Below are positions 25,486 through 34,261 of a stretch of 64,000 bases of DNA, piece after piece (position 1 is the stretch's first letter; every line of letters starts with the position of its first letter). The notes under the pieces were generated by a model that worked only from the letters and a program-made list of their open reading frames with translations, was not told where the DNA came from and ran no database searches. This DNA comes from Paenibacillus sp. FSL H8-0332 (GTDB lineage: Bacteria > Bacillota > Bacilli > Paenibacillales > Paenibacillaceae): NCBI RefSeq assembly GCF_037963835.1, contig NZ_CP150145.1, forward strand, positions 3,596,001 through 3,660,000, written 5' to 3'. The position numbers and the translations under genes were made by a program.

Positions 25486-26082
25486 ATGCAAGCCAGCGAA
25501 AGATACGTTTACCACATTGTAACCCGAAAGAAGATGGCCCTGAATCAAATCATTAACTTTGACAACCAGCAAAAAAACACCTTATACCGTTTCTTTTTTG
25601 AGCAAGAACAGCTGAATTCCAAAGGTGAAGACGTTATTCAAATCCTGCACCGTAATTATACTGATGACGGATTGAAATTGGATAAAGAGGATACGGAGGT
25701 TACGGTTAAGTATGCGGAGCAGACCGTCCGAGCGGTTCGAGAGGTTATCGTTGAAATGGTTAGGCTACAGGAACATCCTGAATATCCTTCACGTTTGTCT
25801 TGCTTATACGCAGCGAAGAGCTATGAAGACGCCCAGATGTGGAAAAGCATATTCGATTCGCACCAACGGAAAGTGCTGCAGATTGTGAGACTTAAGGTTA
25901 CTGGAGCTATTTTTGAAGGTGACGGCAGTCTGTTGCCCAAGGAAGACGCGACTCCATTCTCCCGTAAAATCGAACAAGCCAGAGAATACTGGAAAGGTAA
26001 TCTCTCTAACGCGCTTCCAGAGCTGTTGATTAACGGGAGAATCGAAGTAGCAGACATCATCACAGAGTACCCTTGCTCCTAA
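25486..26082 (+). CDS. DUF2441-domain protein
   Basis: About 198 residues. Start [20 protein letters not shown] matches the DUF2441 pattern (YHIV followed by L-G/N-Q-I), and ends with the [15 protein letters not shown]-type segment of the family. The family has been compared with the ADP-ribosyltransferase fold (YHI in place of a core His), but no activity is shown. ATG 25486 is set by AGGAGG six bases upstream. Its last 23 bases overlap the 3' end of the convergent YesN-like gene; no terminator separates the two. Confidence 0.7.
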   Translation: MQASERYVYHIVTRKKMALNQIINFDNQQKNTLYRFFFEQEQLNSKGEDVIQILHRNYTDDGLKLDKEDTEVTVKYAEQTVRAVREVIVEMVRLQEHPEYPSRLSCLYAAKSYEDAQMWKSIFDSHQRKVLQIVRLKVTGAIFEGDGSLLPKEDATPFSRKIEQAREYWKGNLSNALPELLINGRIEVADIITEYPCS

Positions 26083-27262
26083 GAATGCTAATGCTCTCCG
26101 CTTGGCGGTATTCTGTGGGGGTGAGCTGGTATTTCTTGCGGAACATCTGGGTAAAATGGCGCATGTCCTGGTATCCTACCCGTTCCGCGATATCGGCCAG
26201 CTTCAGCCCCGGATTCAGCAGTAATAGCTTCGCCTGTTCCAGCCGCAGCGAGGTGACATATTCCTTGTACCCCTGCCCTGTCTTCTGCTTGAACAGCTGG
26301 CTGAAATATGCCGGATTCAGGAACACCACCGAAGCGATTCTCTCCAGTGACAGCTCCTCATAGAAATGCTCCTTAATATATTGCAGCGCCACTTCAATCG
26401 CCTTCTCTCCACTCCCCTTGAGCGGCTCAAGCGGCGGCCCCTGGAAGGCCGAAGCCTCCTGCATCCGCTTCACGATCTGAGGCACCGTATGGAAGTCACA
26501 GCTCAGCCCGGAGTGGATAATCTGAAAAGGGATTTTCAAATAATGCGTCAGATGCGTCTTCACCTCCTCCTGGAACTGCTCTACCCGCACACTCTCGCCC
26601 GGTGTGATCAGGCCCAGCAGGTGCTGGCGGTCATAGCTCACCACGAAGCCCCGCCCATACCGCTCGATCAGCTCGGAGAGAACATTCTCGACAATGAAAT
26701 GCTCCAGACGGGCGCTCTGATCCCCCGGCTCCAGCTGAATCATGACCAGATAGAAGGAGTGATAATCTTCAATGAACGCGTCGATGTCCAGATTCCCGAT
26801 ATCCAGCCCGGAGGCCAGCCGCTGAAAAACCCCCTCGCGTAGGAACCGCAGACTGGCCTTCAGCCGCTCGCCTTGCCGCGAGATCTGGTTATCCTGCTGG
26901 ATTTCAGTCGTCAGGCTGTCGATCAGCTCGGTCAGCTTATGCTTGCCGATCGGCTTCAGCAGATAGTCGCGCGCACCCAGCCGGACCGCTTCCTGGGCGT
27001 AGGAGAATTCGCTGTGGGCAGAGATGACAATCCATTTCACATACGGATACCGGCGCTTCGAGATTTTCATGAATTCCAGCCCGTTCATGCCCGGCATCAG
27101 AATATCGGTCAGCACGATATGGATATGCTGCTCCTCCAGGATCTTCACCGCTTCCTCCGCCCGCCCGGCCACGAATACCTGATGCTCTGCACTGATCTGC
27201 TTGATCGTGCGTTTGATGCCTTCACGGATGGCCCGTTCATCATCGGCTATAAGAATATTCAT
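26060..27262 (-). CDS. YesN-type response regulator (receiver + AraC)
   Basis: 400 residues. CheY-like receiver at 1-120 with acidic pocket DDE (7-9), phospho-acceptor Asp53 in VLTDILMPG and Lys in LLKPIGK. A middle region of ~150 residues has no motif. The C-terminal AraC double helix-turn-helix occupies about 295-392 ([52 protein letters not shown]). Its ATG overlaps the kinase stop (ATGA). Last gene of a sugar-uptake operon; it most likely activates the binding protein gene at 31040-32416 when the kinase senses sugar. Confidence 0.95.
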   Translation of the reverse strand: MNILIADDERAIREGIKRTIKQISAEHQVFVAGRAEEAVKILEEQHIHIVLTDILMPGMNGLEFMKISKRRYPYVKWIVISAHSEFSYAQEAVRLGARDYLLKPIGKHKLTELIDSLTTEIQQDNQISRQGERLKASLRFLREGVFQRLASGLDIGNLDIDAFIEDYHSFYLVMIQLEPGDQSARLEHFIVENVLSELIERYGRGFVVSYDRQHLLGLITPGESVRVEQFQEEVKTHLTHYLKIPFQIIHSGLSCDFHTVPQIVKRMQEASAFQGPPLEPLKGSGEKAIEVALQYIKEHFYEELSLERIASVVFLNPAYFSQLFKQKTGQGYKEYVTSLRLEQAKLLLLNPGLKLADIAERVGYQDMRHFTQMFRKKYQLTPTEYRQAESISILRSKGTL

Positions 27263-29046
27263 CTCGGCAGCTCTCCTTCCACTGGAATAGGCAGCACGAT
27301 CGCCACCTGCGTCCCCTCACCGGGGAAGCTCTGAATCTGTAGACCATACCCCTCCCCGAACATGAACCGCAGACGGCGGTGCAGGTTCTGGAGTCCGATC
27401 CCGTTTTTGCCGCCTTCTCTGCCACTAGCGCCAGAATGATCGGGACCCTCCACATTCAACGATTCTTGTAGCCTTGCCAGCTGCTCCCCGTTCATTCCGT
27501 CCCCGTTATCCTCCACAATTAGCTCAAGATGATCGCCCTCTTGCCGGGTATAGACCTTGAGAATCCCCTGACGCGCGAGCGGCTCCAGTCCATGCTTAAC
27601 CGCATTCTCAATGACCGGCTGCACCGCCATCTTCGGGACCCTTATGTTCAGCCAGCGTTCATCGATATCTGTCACGATCACGAGGCGGCCCTCCAGCCGG
27701 ATCGAGATGATCTTCAGGTAATGCCCGATCTGCTCCAGCTCCTCGCTCAGACTCACATCGGCCCCGTCTTCCCACTGGCTGCTGTAGCGGAACATCGAAG
27801 ACAGAGAGAGCACCAGCTCGCCAAGCTGTTCATTGCCCTCCTCATCCAGCATCCAGTAGATCATATCCAGCGTATTGTAGAGAAAATGCGGGTTCACCTG
27901 GGATTGCAGGGCATGCAGCTCCGCATTCTTTTCGCTGACCGAGGACAGCTTGACCCGCTCAATCAGCTCCTCGATCCGCCGGACCATCCGGTTGAAGGAA
28001 GCGACCAGAATGTTAATCTCCTGATACGAAGAGACCTTGACCATGCCGCCGAAATTCCCCACCTCCACCTGACGCATCTCGCGGATCAGCTTCTTCAGCG
28101 GCGAAGAGATGGTCTGCGATACGATCGACGCAATCAGCGTGGAGACCAGGATCAGCGCCGAGATCACAATCAAGAGATAACGCTTCATCTCCACCAGCTC
28201 CACATTCAGATCCTTGTCCGGAGTAATACTCATCACCCACCAGCCTGAGAAAGACAGCTTAGACGCCACAACCAGTTGGCCGCGCTCCTGCTGCACCATC
28301 ACATGCTCCGAGGCCGGGAGCTTAGGCAGACGGGCAGCGTCCGGCTGCGGATCTGTGGCCGAGGTGACAAACCGTCCATCCGGGGACATCAGGTAGACCT
28401 GACTGTGTGTGCCCAGCTTCAGATTCTCCAGCGCCTCCAGCACCGGCTGCGGGTCCGTCTCATACAGCACGATGCCGATCGGCTTATGCTCATTGAGGTC
28501 ATAGAGCTGCCGCCCGAAGGCGAAGACAGGGCTGTCCTCCACCTGGTCGATCAGGGAGTGCGGGTACACCCCGAGCCAGACCATTTTCCCCGAGGATGCC
28601 TGCAATTGCCGGTACCAGTCCTCCTGCCTATAATTCGGATCGACCACATTCATATAGTTGCCATAGTTGTAGATCTTGCCGCGGTCAGTGATCACATGGA
28701 TACCCACCAGATCGTCCCGCGAATAAAAAATCGAGCCGATGATATTCGTCACCGTCTGCTCATTGATATAGGCCACCGCCGGCCCGTCCGTCTTCTCATT
28801 AATCAAGCGGATCATCTCGAAGTTATTGCTGAGCGACTTGGACAATGCGTCATACCCCTTATAGAGAAGCGTGAATAAGCCTGCGCTCTGGGCGACGTTT
28901 TTTTGCGACAAATCACCGATCTTCTCATGCAATTGGTCTGTAGTCCGGTTATAGTACAGCAGGCTGACAATAAGCAGAATACTGGACATGCAAAAAAGAA
29001 ACAGCAAGAACAACCGATGATGAATGGAATGAAAGCCGAGCTTCAT
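27259..29046 (-). CDS. YesM-type sensor histidine kinase
   Basis: About 595 residues. Membrane helix at about 11-32, extracellular dCache-like sensor, second membrane helix near 295-315, HAMP (SSPLKKLIREMRQVEVGNF), His_kinase block with phospho-acceptor His in QVNPHFLYNTLDMIYWM, and ATPase boxes ENAVKHGLEP, VEDNGDGM and GIGLQNLHRRL. ATG 29046 is set by AAAGGGGAGAGG upstream; the frame runs to 29067 without support. Pairs with the YesN-like regulator and lies downstream of two permease genes, the usual layout for Paenibacillus glycan uptake. Confidence 0.95.
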   Translation of the reverse strand: MKLGFHSIHHRLFLLFLFCMSSILLIVSLLYYNRTTDQLHEKIGDLSQKNVAQSAGLFTLLYKGYDALSKSLSNNFEMIRLINEKTDGPAVAYINEQTVTNIIGSIFYSRDDLVGIHVITDRGKIYNYGNYMNVVDPNYRQEDWYRQLQASSGKMVWLGVYPHSLIDQVEDSPVFAFGRQLYDLNEHKPIGIVLYETDPQPVLEALENLKLGTHSQVYLMSPDGRFVTSATDPQPDAARLPKLPASEHVMVQQERGQLVVASKLSFSGWWVMSITPDKDLNVELVEMKRYLLIVISALILVSTLIASIVSQTISSPLKKLIREMRQVEVGNFGGMVKVSSYQEINILVASFNRMVRRIEELIERVKLSSVSEKNAELHALQSQVNPHFLYNTLDMIYWMLDEEGNEQLGELVLSLSSMFRYSSQWEDGADVSLSEELEQIGHYLKIISIRLEGRLVIVTDIDERWLNIRVPKMAVQPVIENAVKHGLEPLARQGILKVYTRQEGDHLELIVEDNGDGMNGEQLARLQESLNVEGPDHSGASGREGGKNGIGLQNLHRRLRFMFGEGYGLQIQSFPGEGTQVAIVLPIPVEGELPR

Positions 29047-29137
29047 AAGCCTCTCCCCTTTACGCACCCAGTTCTGCCGTTTCCTATTATAAAACTATTC
29101 CATTTTTATGCAATGAGGGAATTCAGCACGCCTTACC

Positions 29138-29962
29138 CTACCCCTTAACCGCTCCGGCCACCATCCCTTTGGTAATCTGATTCGACAGGAAGAAGTAGAT
29201 CAGAATCACCGGCAGCGCGCCCATCACCAGGAAGGCCCCGATATTCCCGTAGTTGACCGAATACTGGCTCACGAAGGTGTAGACCCCGAATGGAAGGGTT
29301 TTGAGCTTCTCTGAGGAGATGAACGTGGCGGCCAGGATGTATTCGTTCCAGATGTTGATGAAGGTTAAGATACATACGGTCATGACAGGCGGAATGGACA
29401 CCGGCAGAATAATCCTGCGGAAGATCCGGTACACGCTCGCCCCGTCGATGAACGCCGATTCTTCGATCTCATGTGGAATAGCTCTCATGAAGCCGCTCAA
29501 TATGAACACGGCGATGGGAGTCGAGAACGCGATGTACGGCAGAATCAGCGACCAGTGGGTGTTGAGAATATGCATGTTTTTGAAAATAATCATCAGCGGC
29601 AGCAGCGTGGCCTGCATCGGAATCATCATCCCCATCAGGAAAATGGTCATCACGACATTGCCGTATTTCCACCGGAACCGGGAGATCGCATAGGCCGCCA
29701 TCGAAGCCAGCAGAATGACACAAATCATCGTAAGACCGGTAACGAACACACTGTTCGACAGGTACTTCAGATAGCTGCCCGAGGTGTAAGCCTCGTAGTA
29801 GTTATGCCACTGGAATTTTCGCGGAAAAGAAAAGAAGCTCCCGTCCAGAATCTCCTCATTCGTCTTCAGGGAGTATAACAGCAGCCACAGCAGCGGGTAG
29901 AGCTGGGTAATCACAGGAATGGCAAAAAGAAGATACACGATTCCTTTTTTAAACATACGCAT
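29138..29962 (-). CDS. CUT1 sugar ABC permease, MalG/AraQ type
   Basis: 274 residues, six membrane helices, with the ATPase-coupling EAA motif EIEESAFIDGASVYRIFRRI in the fourth cytoplasmic loop. The C-terminus ITKGMVAGAVKG is the canonical end of MalG-type subunits. Together with the MalF-type permease upstream it forms the channel of a carbohydrate importer. No ATPase gene is in the operon, so it probably uses a shared MsmX-type ATPase encoded elsewhere. Confidence 0.95.
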   Translation of the reverse strand: MRMFKKGIVYLLFAIPVITQLYPLLWLLLYSLKTNEEILDGSFFSFPRKFQWHNYYEAYTSGSYLKYLSNSVFVTGLTMICVILLASMAAYAISRFRWKYGNVVMTIFLMGMMIPMQATLLPLMIIFKNMHILNTHWSLILPYIAFSTPIAVFILSGFMRAIPHEIEESAFIDGASVYRIFRRIILPVSIPPVMTVCILTFINIWNEYILAATFISSEKLKTLPFGVYTFVSQYSVNYGNIGAFLVMGALPVILIYFFLSNQITKGMVAGAVKG

Positions 29963-29980
29963 GGTCCGCGCACTCCTTTC

Positions 29981-30871
29981 CTATTCGAATTTTCGCTCAA
30001 GCCGGTTGAAGATCGTGTTGATGATGCCGGTGAAAATGAGACAGACCACCACGAGGAACGTCGCAATCGCGCTGCCGTAGCCATACTTGAAGGACAAGAA
30101 GGAGCTGTTGTACATATGGGTGGAGATTACATCCGTTGCATGCGCCGGACCGCCGCCTGTCATGACCATGACCAGGTCGAAGGCTTGCAGGGACCCGATA
30201 AACGCCAGGATAATCGAGATTTTGAAAATCGGGATGATCAGCGGAAGTGTAATGTAACGATCCGCTTTGAAGCCGTCAGCCCCGTCAATTCTGGCCGCTT
30301 CGTACAGCTCGTCGGGAATGTTCTGCACCCCCGTATACTGGATTAGCAGATGGTAGCCGAAATACTGCCACAGGGACACCAGATACAGAGAAAACATGGC
30401 GATATTAGGCTCAGTCAGCCAGTTATGCGTCCAGCTCTCCAGCCCCAGGGACACCAGCACACCGTTCAGCATGCCCCCCATCGAAGTAGGGTTATAGATG
30501 GTCTTCCAGAGTTGTCCAATAATAACGACTGATAAGATGACCGGCGTGAAGTAGATCGACACCAGCGTGTTGGCTCTGCGCAGATAGCGGTTAAGCAGGA
30601 TCGCCATTCCCAGACAGAGCGGGATTTCCAGCATGGAAGCCACGGCGTACAGCAGCGTTCTCCGAACAGAGGGCCAGAACACCGGGTCATGCCAGAACAT
30701 ATTCTTGAAGTTGCCGAAGCCGACGAACTGAGAGGTTGTCAGACCATCCCACTTCAATAAGCCCGTGTATAATGAGACCAGTATGGGAACGAATACCAGG
30801 CACACATAGAGCAGCAGACATGGCAGTATGAAGACGGCGATTGTGCGTGCCGGCACCTTAAGGACTTTCAT
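29981..30871 (-). CDS. CUT1 sugar ABC permease, MalF/LplB type
   Basis: 296 residues, six membrane helices, EAA loop PDELYEAARIDGADGFKADR. The start MKVLKVPARTIAVFILPCLLLY has AGGAGGCGGG seven bases upstream. Eighteen bases separate it from the MalG-type gene downstream; a 168-base gap with a strong hairpin separates it from the binding protein gene upstream, consistent with less permease than binding protein. Confidence 0.95.
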   Translation of the reverse strand: MKVLKVPARTIAVFILPCLLLYVCLVFVPILVSLYTGLLKWDGLTTSQFVGFGNFKNMFWHDPVFWPSVRRTLLYAVASMLEIPLCLGMAILLNRYLRRANTLVSIYFTPVILSVVIIGQLWKTIYNPTSMGGMLNGVLVSLGLESWTHNWLTEPNIAMFSLYLVSLWQYFGYHLLIQYTGVQNIPDELYEAARIDGADGFKADRYITLPLIIPIFKISIILAFIGSLQAFDLVMVMTGGGPAHATDVISTHMYNSSFLSFKYGYGSAIATFLVVVCLIFTGIINTIFNRLERKFE

Positions 30872-30965
30872 CTTTCCCGCCTCCTATCAAGCAGATTCTT
30901 CTTTGTCTAATGATTTATACAGTTAATAATTAATGCAATTAACTTTAAAAAGTGCATGATAAACC

Positions 30966-31002
30966 CGATGCGAAGCGTCCTGAATCAGCTGGCTTCGCAT
31001 CG
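30966..31002 (-). terminator. Intra-operon hairpin (attenuator or mRNA stabiliser)
   Basis: CGATGCGAAGC pairs perfectly with GCTTCGCATCG (11 bp) over a 15-base loop, between the binding protein stop codon and the first permease gene. On the minus strand the sequence after it is GGGTTTATCATG, a weak U-tract. That fits partial termination or 3'-end protection so that binding protein is made in excess over permeases. Confidence 0.65.
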
Positions 31003-31039
31003 AGTAGGACAGTTGTACGGTTACTAGGTGACTTGCTGG

Positions 31040-32416
31040 TTATTTGTTGGCTTCAAAAGCAGCCTGATGTTCTTTGGCTACCGCCTTGGAATCCATCTTC
31101 TGGACGAACAGGTTCTGAATGCTGCTGAGGTGGACCTGTGCGGTTGCAGGGTTCATGGTGTTATCGAACGCCAGGTCGCCGCCCTTCACTTGGTTGAACA
31201 GTCCGGCAATGTTCACTGCCAGATCGGAATACCCGGCAGCCTTGAGGTCGCCATCTACCTTTTGGCCGATCCCCACAGCGTTCTTCAGCTCAAATTGCTT
31301 CTTGGGATACTGGGTGCCGAAGTAGTTCAGGAAGTCCTTGGTTTCCTTCAGATGCTCGCTGTTGGCCGATACGGCGAAGGCGCTGCCGGGGGCCAGCATG
31401 AATTCGTTGGGATCTCCTTTGCCGTTCACTGTCGGGAACTGGAAGGCTCCCACTTTACCGGCTACCGGGGAAGCGTCAATCGCGCCAGTCTCCCAGGAAC
31501 CGATGGACCACATGGCAGCTTTACCTGTCTTGAAAATATTACCGCCAGCATTGGCATCAATGGAGGTGGCACCGTCAGGGAAGGCACCCGCTTGAACCAG
31601 GGCCTGGAAGGCGTCAACCGCTTCGATGAACGCAGGATCTTCAAAGGTCTTTTTACCGTCCAGCACATCTTGCAGGAAGCCGGGGCCGCCGTTAGTGCGC
31701 AGCAGAATGTTCATGAACAGGAACGAGCCGGTCCAGGAATCTTTTTCGCCGATGGCCAGCGGGGTGATGCCCTTATCCTTCAGAATCTTCACATCCTTCA
31801 GCATTTCCTCGAAGGTAGTTGGAGGGGCAGCGATGCCGGCTTGGGCGAACAGGTCTTTATTGTAGTAGACGACTTCAATGTTGTTACCGTCGGGGATGGC
31901 ATACACATTATTGTCGAAGCTGTAGTAGTCGAGGAGGCCCTTCTGGTACGTGTCCTTCAGGCCATTCTGATCGAGCATGTCGTTCAGCGGAGCAAACAAT
32001 CCTGCATCGACGAACGGTTTCATTTGGGCCGCCGGGTTCACGATGGTGATGTCCGGCACTTCTTTGGAGGCAGCCTGTGTCTTCAGCTTCACCTTCTGCT
32101 GGTCCGTGTTCAGCGTGTCGAGTTCAATTTTCACATTGGGATGCTCTTTCATGTACGCGTCGGTCAGCTCACGGATCATTTTGTAATTGGGCGTTGCGGG
32201 ATCGGGGTAGATGTTCTGGAAGGTAAGCGTTACCTTTTTATCGCTCGGTGCATCTGTAGCTGCGGCATTGCCGCTGCCTGTGGCGGCGTTCGGTGCGGCG
32301 GTGTCCTTATCCTTGGAATTGGCGTTGTTGTTCGAGTTCCCGCATGCGGCAAGGCTTACTGCCATTAGCGCGGCGAACGCGACGGTGGCGGTTTGCTTCA
32401 TTTTTCTATTGACCAT
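31040..32416 (-). CDS. Sugar-binding lipoprotein of ABC importer (CUT1)
   Basis: 458 residues. Lipoprotein signal: basic start, hydrophobic stretch, lipobox SLAAC with Cys27, then an Asn/Ser-rich linker. The remainder is a family 1 extracellular solute-binding protein (VTLTFQNIYPDPATPNYKM...; DIEVVYYNKDLFAQAG-like block NNIEVVYYNKDLFAQAGI; GKAAMWSIGSW). It captures an oligosaccharide outside the membrane for the permeases downstream. GAGGGGGC lies eight bases before the ATG, and a cre-like site lies 43 bases upstream. First gene of the operon. Confidence 0.95.
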   Translation of the reverse strand: MVNRKMKQTATVAFAALMAVSLAACGNSNNNANSKDKDTAAPNAATGSGNAAATDAPSDKKVTLTFQNIYPDPATPNYKMIRELTDAYMKEHPNVKIELDTLNTDQQKVKLKTQAASKEVPDITIVNPAAQMKPFVDAGLFAPLNDMLDQNGLKDTYQKGLLDYYSFDNNVYAIPDGNNIEVVYYNKDLFAQAGIAAPPTTFEEMLKDVKILKDKGITPLAIGEKDSWTGSFLFMNILLRTNGGPGFLQDVLDGKKTFEDPAFIEAVDAFQALVQAGAFPDGATSIDANAGGNIFKTGKAAMWSIGSWETGAIDASPVAGKVGAFQFPTVNGKGDPNEFMLAPGSAFAVSANSEHLKETKDFLNYFGTQYPKKQFELKNAVGIGQKVDGDLKAAGYSDLAVNIAGLFNQVKGGDLAFDNTMNPATAQVHLSSIQNLFVQKMDSKAVAKEHQAAFEANK

Positions 32417-32458
32417 TAATTAAAGCCCCCTCTGTCGTGATAAGCTAATTATCATCAC

Positions 32459-32472
32459 AGAGAGCGCTTACA
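32459..32472 (-). promoter_or_regulatory. cre-like site (CcpA) before the binding lipoprotein gene
   Basis: Reads TGTAAGCGCTCTCT on the minus strand, matching the cre consensus TGWAANCGNTNWCA at all defined positions except the last. It lies 43-56 bases before the start codon, where CcpA would block initiation or elongation, so the operon is probably under glucose repression. Confidence 0.6.
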
Positions 32473-32508
32473 ACAAGGTGGGAACTGCAGAAATGAGGTT
32501 TGTTTTTT

Positions 32509-32946
32509 CTAGGTAAGCTGTTTCACTAACAGCTGTTCATCGTCTTTCACATAGCTGCACTGTTCATAGGTTCTAATGGCCGCAATGTTGCTACTGCCTG
32601 TCAGTACCTTTATACTATTCACTCCGCGTTGTCTAAAATTTTCTTCCAGGCAAGCAATAAGGGCCATGGCCATTCCTTGTCTTCGGGCGGCTTCTTCTAC
32701 GTAGAGTTCGGTAATTTCTCCATAGGGCTCATCATAACAAAAGGAAGAGTAGCATTGACCACAGCCGAAACCAACGATTCTACCGTTCATCTCTGCTACG
32801 GCAATCAGTTCATTACGGTTTATATTCAAATGTTCCCTGATCTTAGCTGCGGGTCTTGGTACCCCGCCGTTAAATTCCTGATTGAGTCTGGAAAGTTCTT
32901 CAGCATCGGCTGAGGATGCAAGCCTTACTTTTGCCGTAGAATCCAT
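32509..32946 (-). CDS. GNAT-family N-acetyltransferase (aminoglycoside/ribosomal type)
   Basis: 145 residues, a single GNAT domain: N-terminal RLASSADAEELSRLNQEF, central strand EPYGEITELYVEEAARRQGMAMALI containing the acetyl-CoA loop RRQGMA, and a late strand NSIKVLTGSSNIAAIRTYEQCSY. No other domain. ACGAGGTGA lies about seven bases before the ATG. The substrate cannot be told from the sequence. Confidence 0.88.
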   Translation of the reverse strand: MDSTAKVRLASSADAEELSRLNQEFNGGVPRPAAKIREHLNINRNELIAVAEMNGRIVGFGCGQCYSSFCYDEPYGEITELYVEEAARRQGMAMALIACLEENFRQRGVNSIKVLTGSSNIAAIRTYEQCSYVKDDEQLLVKQLT

Positions 32947-33008
32947 CTTGGGTCACCTCGTATATTGTATGTATATAAGCTATAAGACACACTTAAGTTT
33001 CGAACTTG

Positions 33009-33094
33009 AAGCTTCGTCGGCACTGCGGTGAACATTTGGACTTCCGGCCGGTTGCTACTGCTCCTACAGTTCCAAATTTCCCCTCCGCTGCTTC
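33009..33094 (-). repeat. Dispersed modular repeat, short copy without the internal hairpin
   Basis: Inverted copy of the element at 13605-13746. On the minus strand it carries TTTGGAACTGTAGGAGC, then GTAGCAACCGGCCGGAAG, then CCAAATGTTCACCGCA. It lacks the central ~55-base stem-loop of the other copy. It begins directly at the stop codon of the gene at 33093-33722 and has the same direction as that gene, as the long copy does relative to the AraC-type gene. Confidence 0.75.
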
Positions 33095-33722
33095 ATAATA
33101 ACGCTAATTCTTGAAGAACTTCCTTAACATCACAGCTTGAATTCAAGATATGGATCATCTCTTCCGTAATGGGGACATCATCGTAGATTTTTGCAACAAC
33201 CTCTAAGGATAGGGGTAAATCAAAATAATCTGATGCAAATTCCTCAAAATCCTCTGGTGTATGGAATATACAGCCGAGTAAAAAATCAGAACCATCGCTT
33301 GTACCTGCTGGAATCTCAACGTTTCCCTTGTGCCAGTTCGTGTCACTGTTTTTACGCCAAATACAAAAAGTCACATCGTCTTTTTCAATGGCATCATCAT
33401 CAAGTAAAGATAATAATTCCATTGGGACATCATCATAAATCCCTTGCCATACTTTATGTTCATCTTGCGCATATGGGCTTAATCCGGATTCATGATCGAA
33501 GCCTTTTATGATGGAGCCTTCAGGGGAGAACAAAATAAACAGATGATCCCCTGACCCATTATCTATTTTCGCCATAGTAACACCCTCATTCCAATCTTGA
33601 ACATAGCTATGGTAACGAAGCCATTCCTCCGGACAAAGAATAATATTCAGTGATGCTTGGATTTTCATTAGCTTTTGTAACATTGCTGGATCTGGTAGGC
33701 GCTCTAACACATTTGCTTCCAT
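33093..33722 (-). CDS. Uncharacterised acidic protein, possible immunity-type protein
   Basis: 209 residues, acidic, no signal peptide or membrane segment. Regions such as GDHLFILFSPEGSIIKGFDHESG and MELLSLLDDDAIEKDDVTFCIWRK recall SUKH/SMI1-like or other small contact-inhibition immunity proteins, but no defining motif is visible. The composition is a little more A+T-rich than its neighbours, and its 3' end carries a dispersed repeat. ATG 33722 with GAAAGGGTGAG upstream. Function unknown. Confidence 0.7.
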   Translation of the reverse strand: MEANVLERLPDPAMLQKLMKIQASLNIILCPEEWLRYHSYVQDWNEGVTMAKIDNGSGDHLFILFSPEGSIIKGFDHESGLSPYAQDEHKVWQGIYDDVPMELLSLLDDDAIEKDDVTFCIWRKNSDTNWHKGNVEIPAGTSDGSDFLLGCIFHTPEDFEEFASDYFDLPLSLEVVAKIYDDVPITEEMIHILNSSCDVKEVLQELALL

Positions 33723-33898
33723 GAATTCTCACCCTTTCTTCTTTCATTGCACAACTAGAGTAACCATTCGTCTGAGCTTACTTTTTCGAATAATTCTCTA
33801 TAAAGAGTTCAAGAGCGAAGCTCCGCTGGTTTATTAACGCAAGCCGGAGATTCCGCTTTAGAAAATGCCTGCAACGATCCAGAATTTTGGAAGCTTAT

Positions 33899-34225
33899 TC
33901 AAGCCTTCTCAAATCCATAATCCCGTTCAACCTTGCATACCCTAGTTTTATAAGCGAGATACCAATCAGATATCCCTTTGCTCTGGGCTACTAAATGTCG
34001 TTCGTTTTGTTTCCATTGGTGTATAGCTTCGAGAGAATCCCAATAAGACACAGTAATACCTACACCTTCTCTGGCACTTTCTACTCCGAGAAATCCAGGT
34101 TGGACGGATGCAAGTTTCTCCATTTCATCTGCCATTTCCGCATATTGGCTATCCCCATCTGTTCGTTCCGATGTAAAAATCACTGCGTAATAAGGTGTTT
34201 GTGGTGTTGTAGCAATCTCGCTCAT
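33899..34225 (-). CDS. Antibiotic biosynthesis monooxygenase (ABM) domain protein
   Basis: 108 residues. Dimeric ferredoxin-like ABM fold: YYAVIFTSERTDGDSQYAEMADEM, QPGFLGVESAREG and ITVSYWDSLEAIHQWKQNERH are the family blocks. Members include monooxygenases, heme-degrading enzymes and many of unknown role; no heme-degrading IsdG Asn/Trp/His set can be confirmed. GGAGGTGA lies five bases before the ATG. Single gene just downstream of the helicase operon on the same strand. Confidence 0.88.
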   Translation of the reverse strand: MSEIATTPQTPYYAVIFTSERTDGDSQYAEMADEMEKLASVQPGFLGVESAREGVGITVSYWDSLEAIHQWKQNERHLVAQSKGISDWYLAYKTRVCKVERDYGFEKA

Positions 34226-34261
34226 GATTTCACCTCCGTTATTTGGGTATCGCTATATCTA

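Noticed and set aside
31028-32368. 446-codon frame on the plus strand, antisense to the sugar-binding lipoprotein gene
   Set aside because: The opposite strand has a full lipoprotein with lipobox and family motifs. The antisense translation is a low-complexity shadow with no ribosome site.
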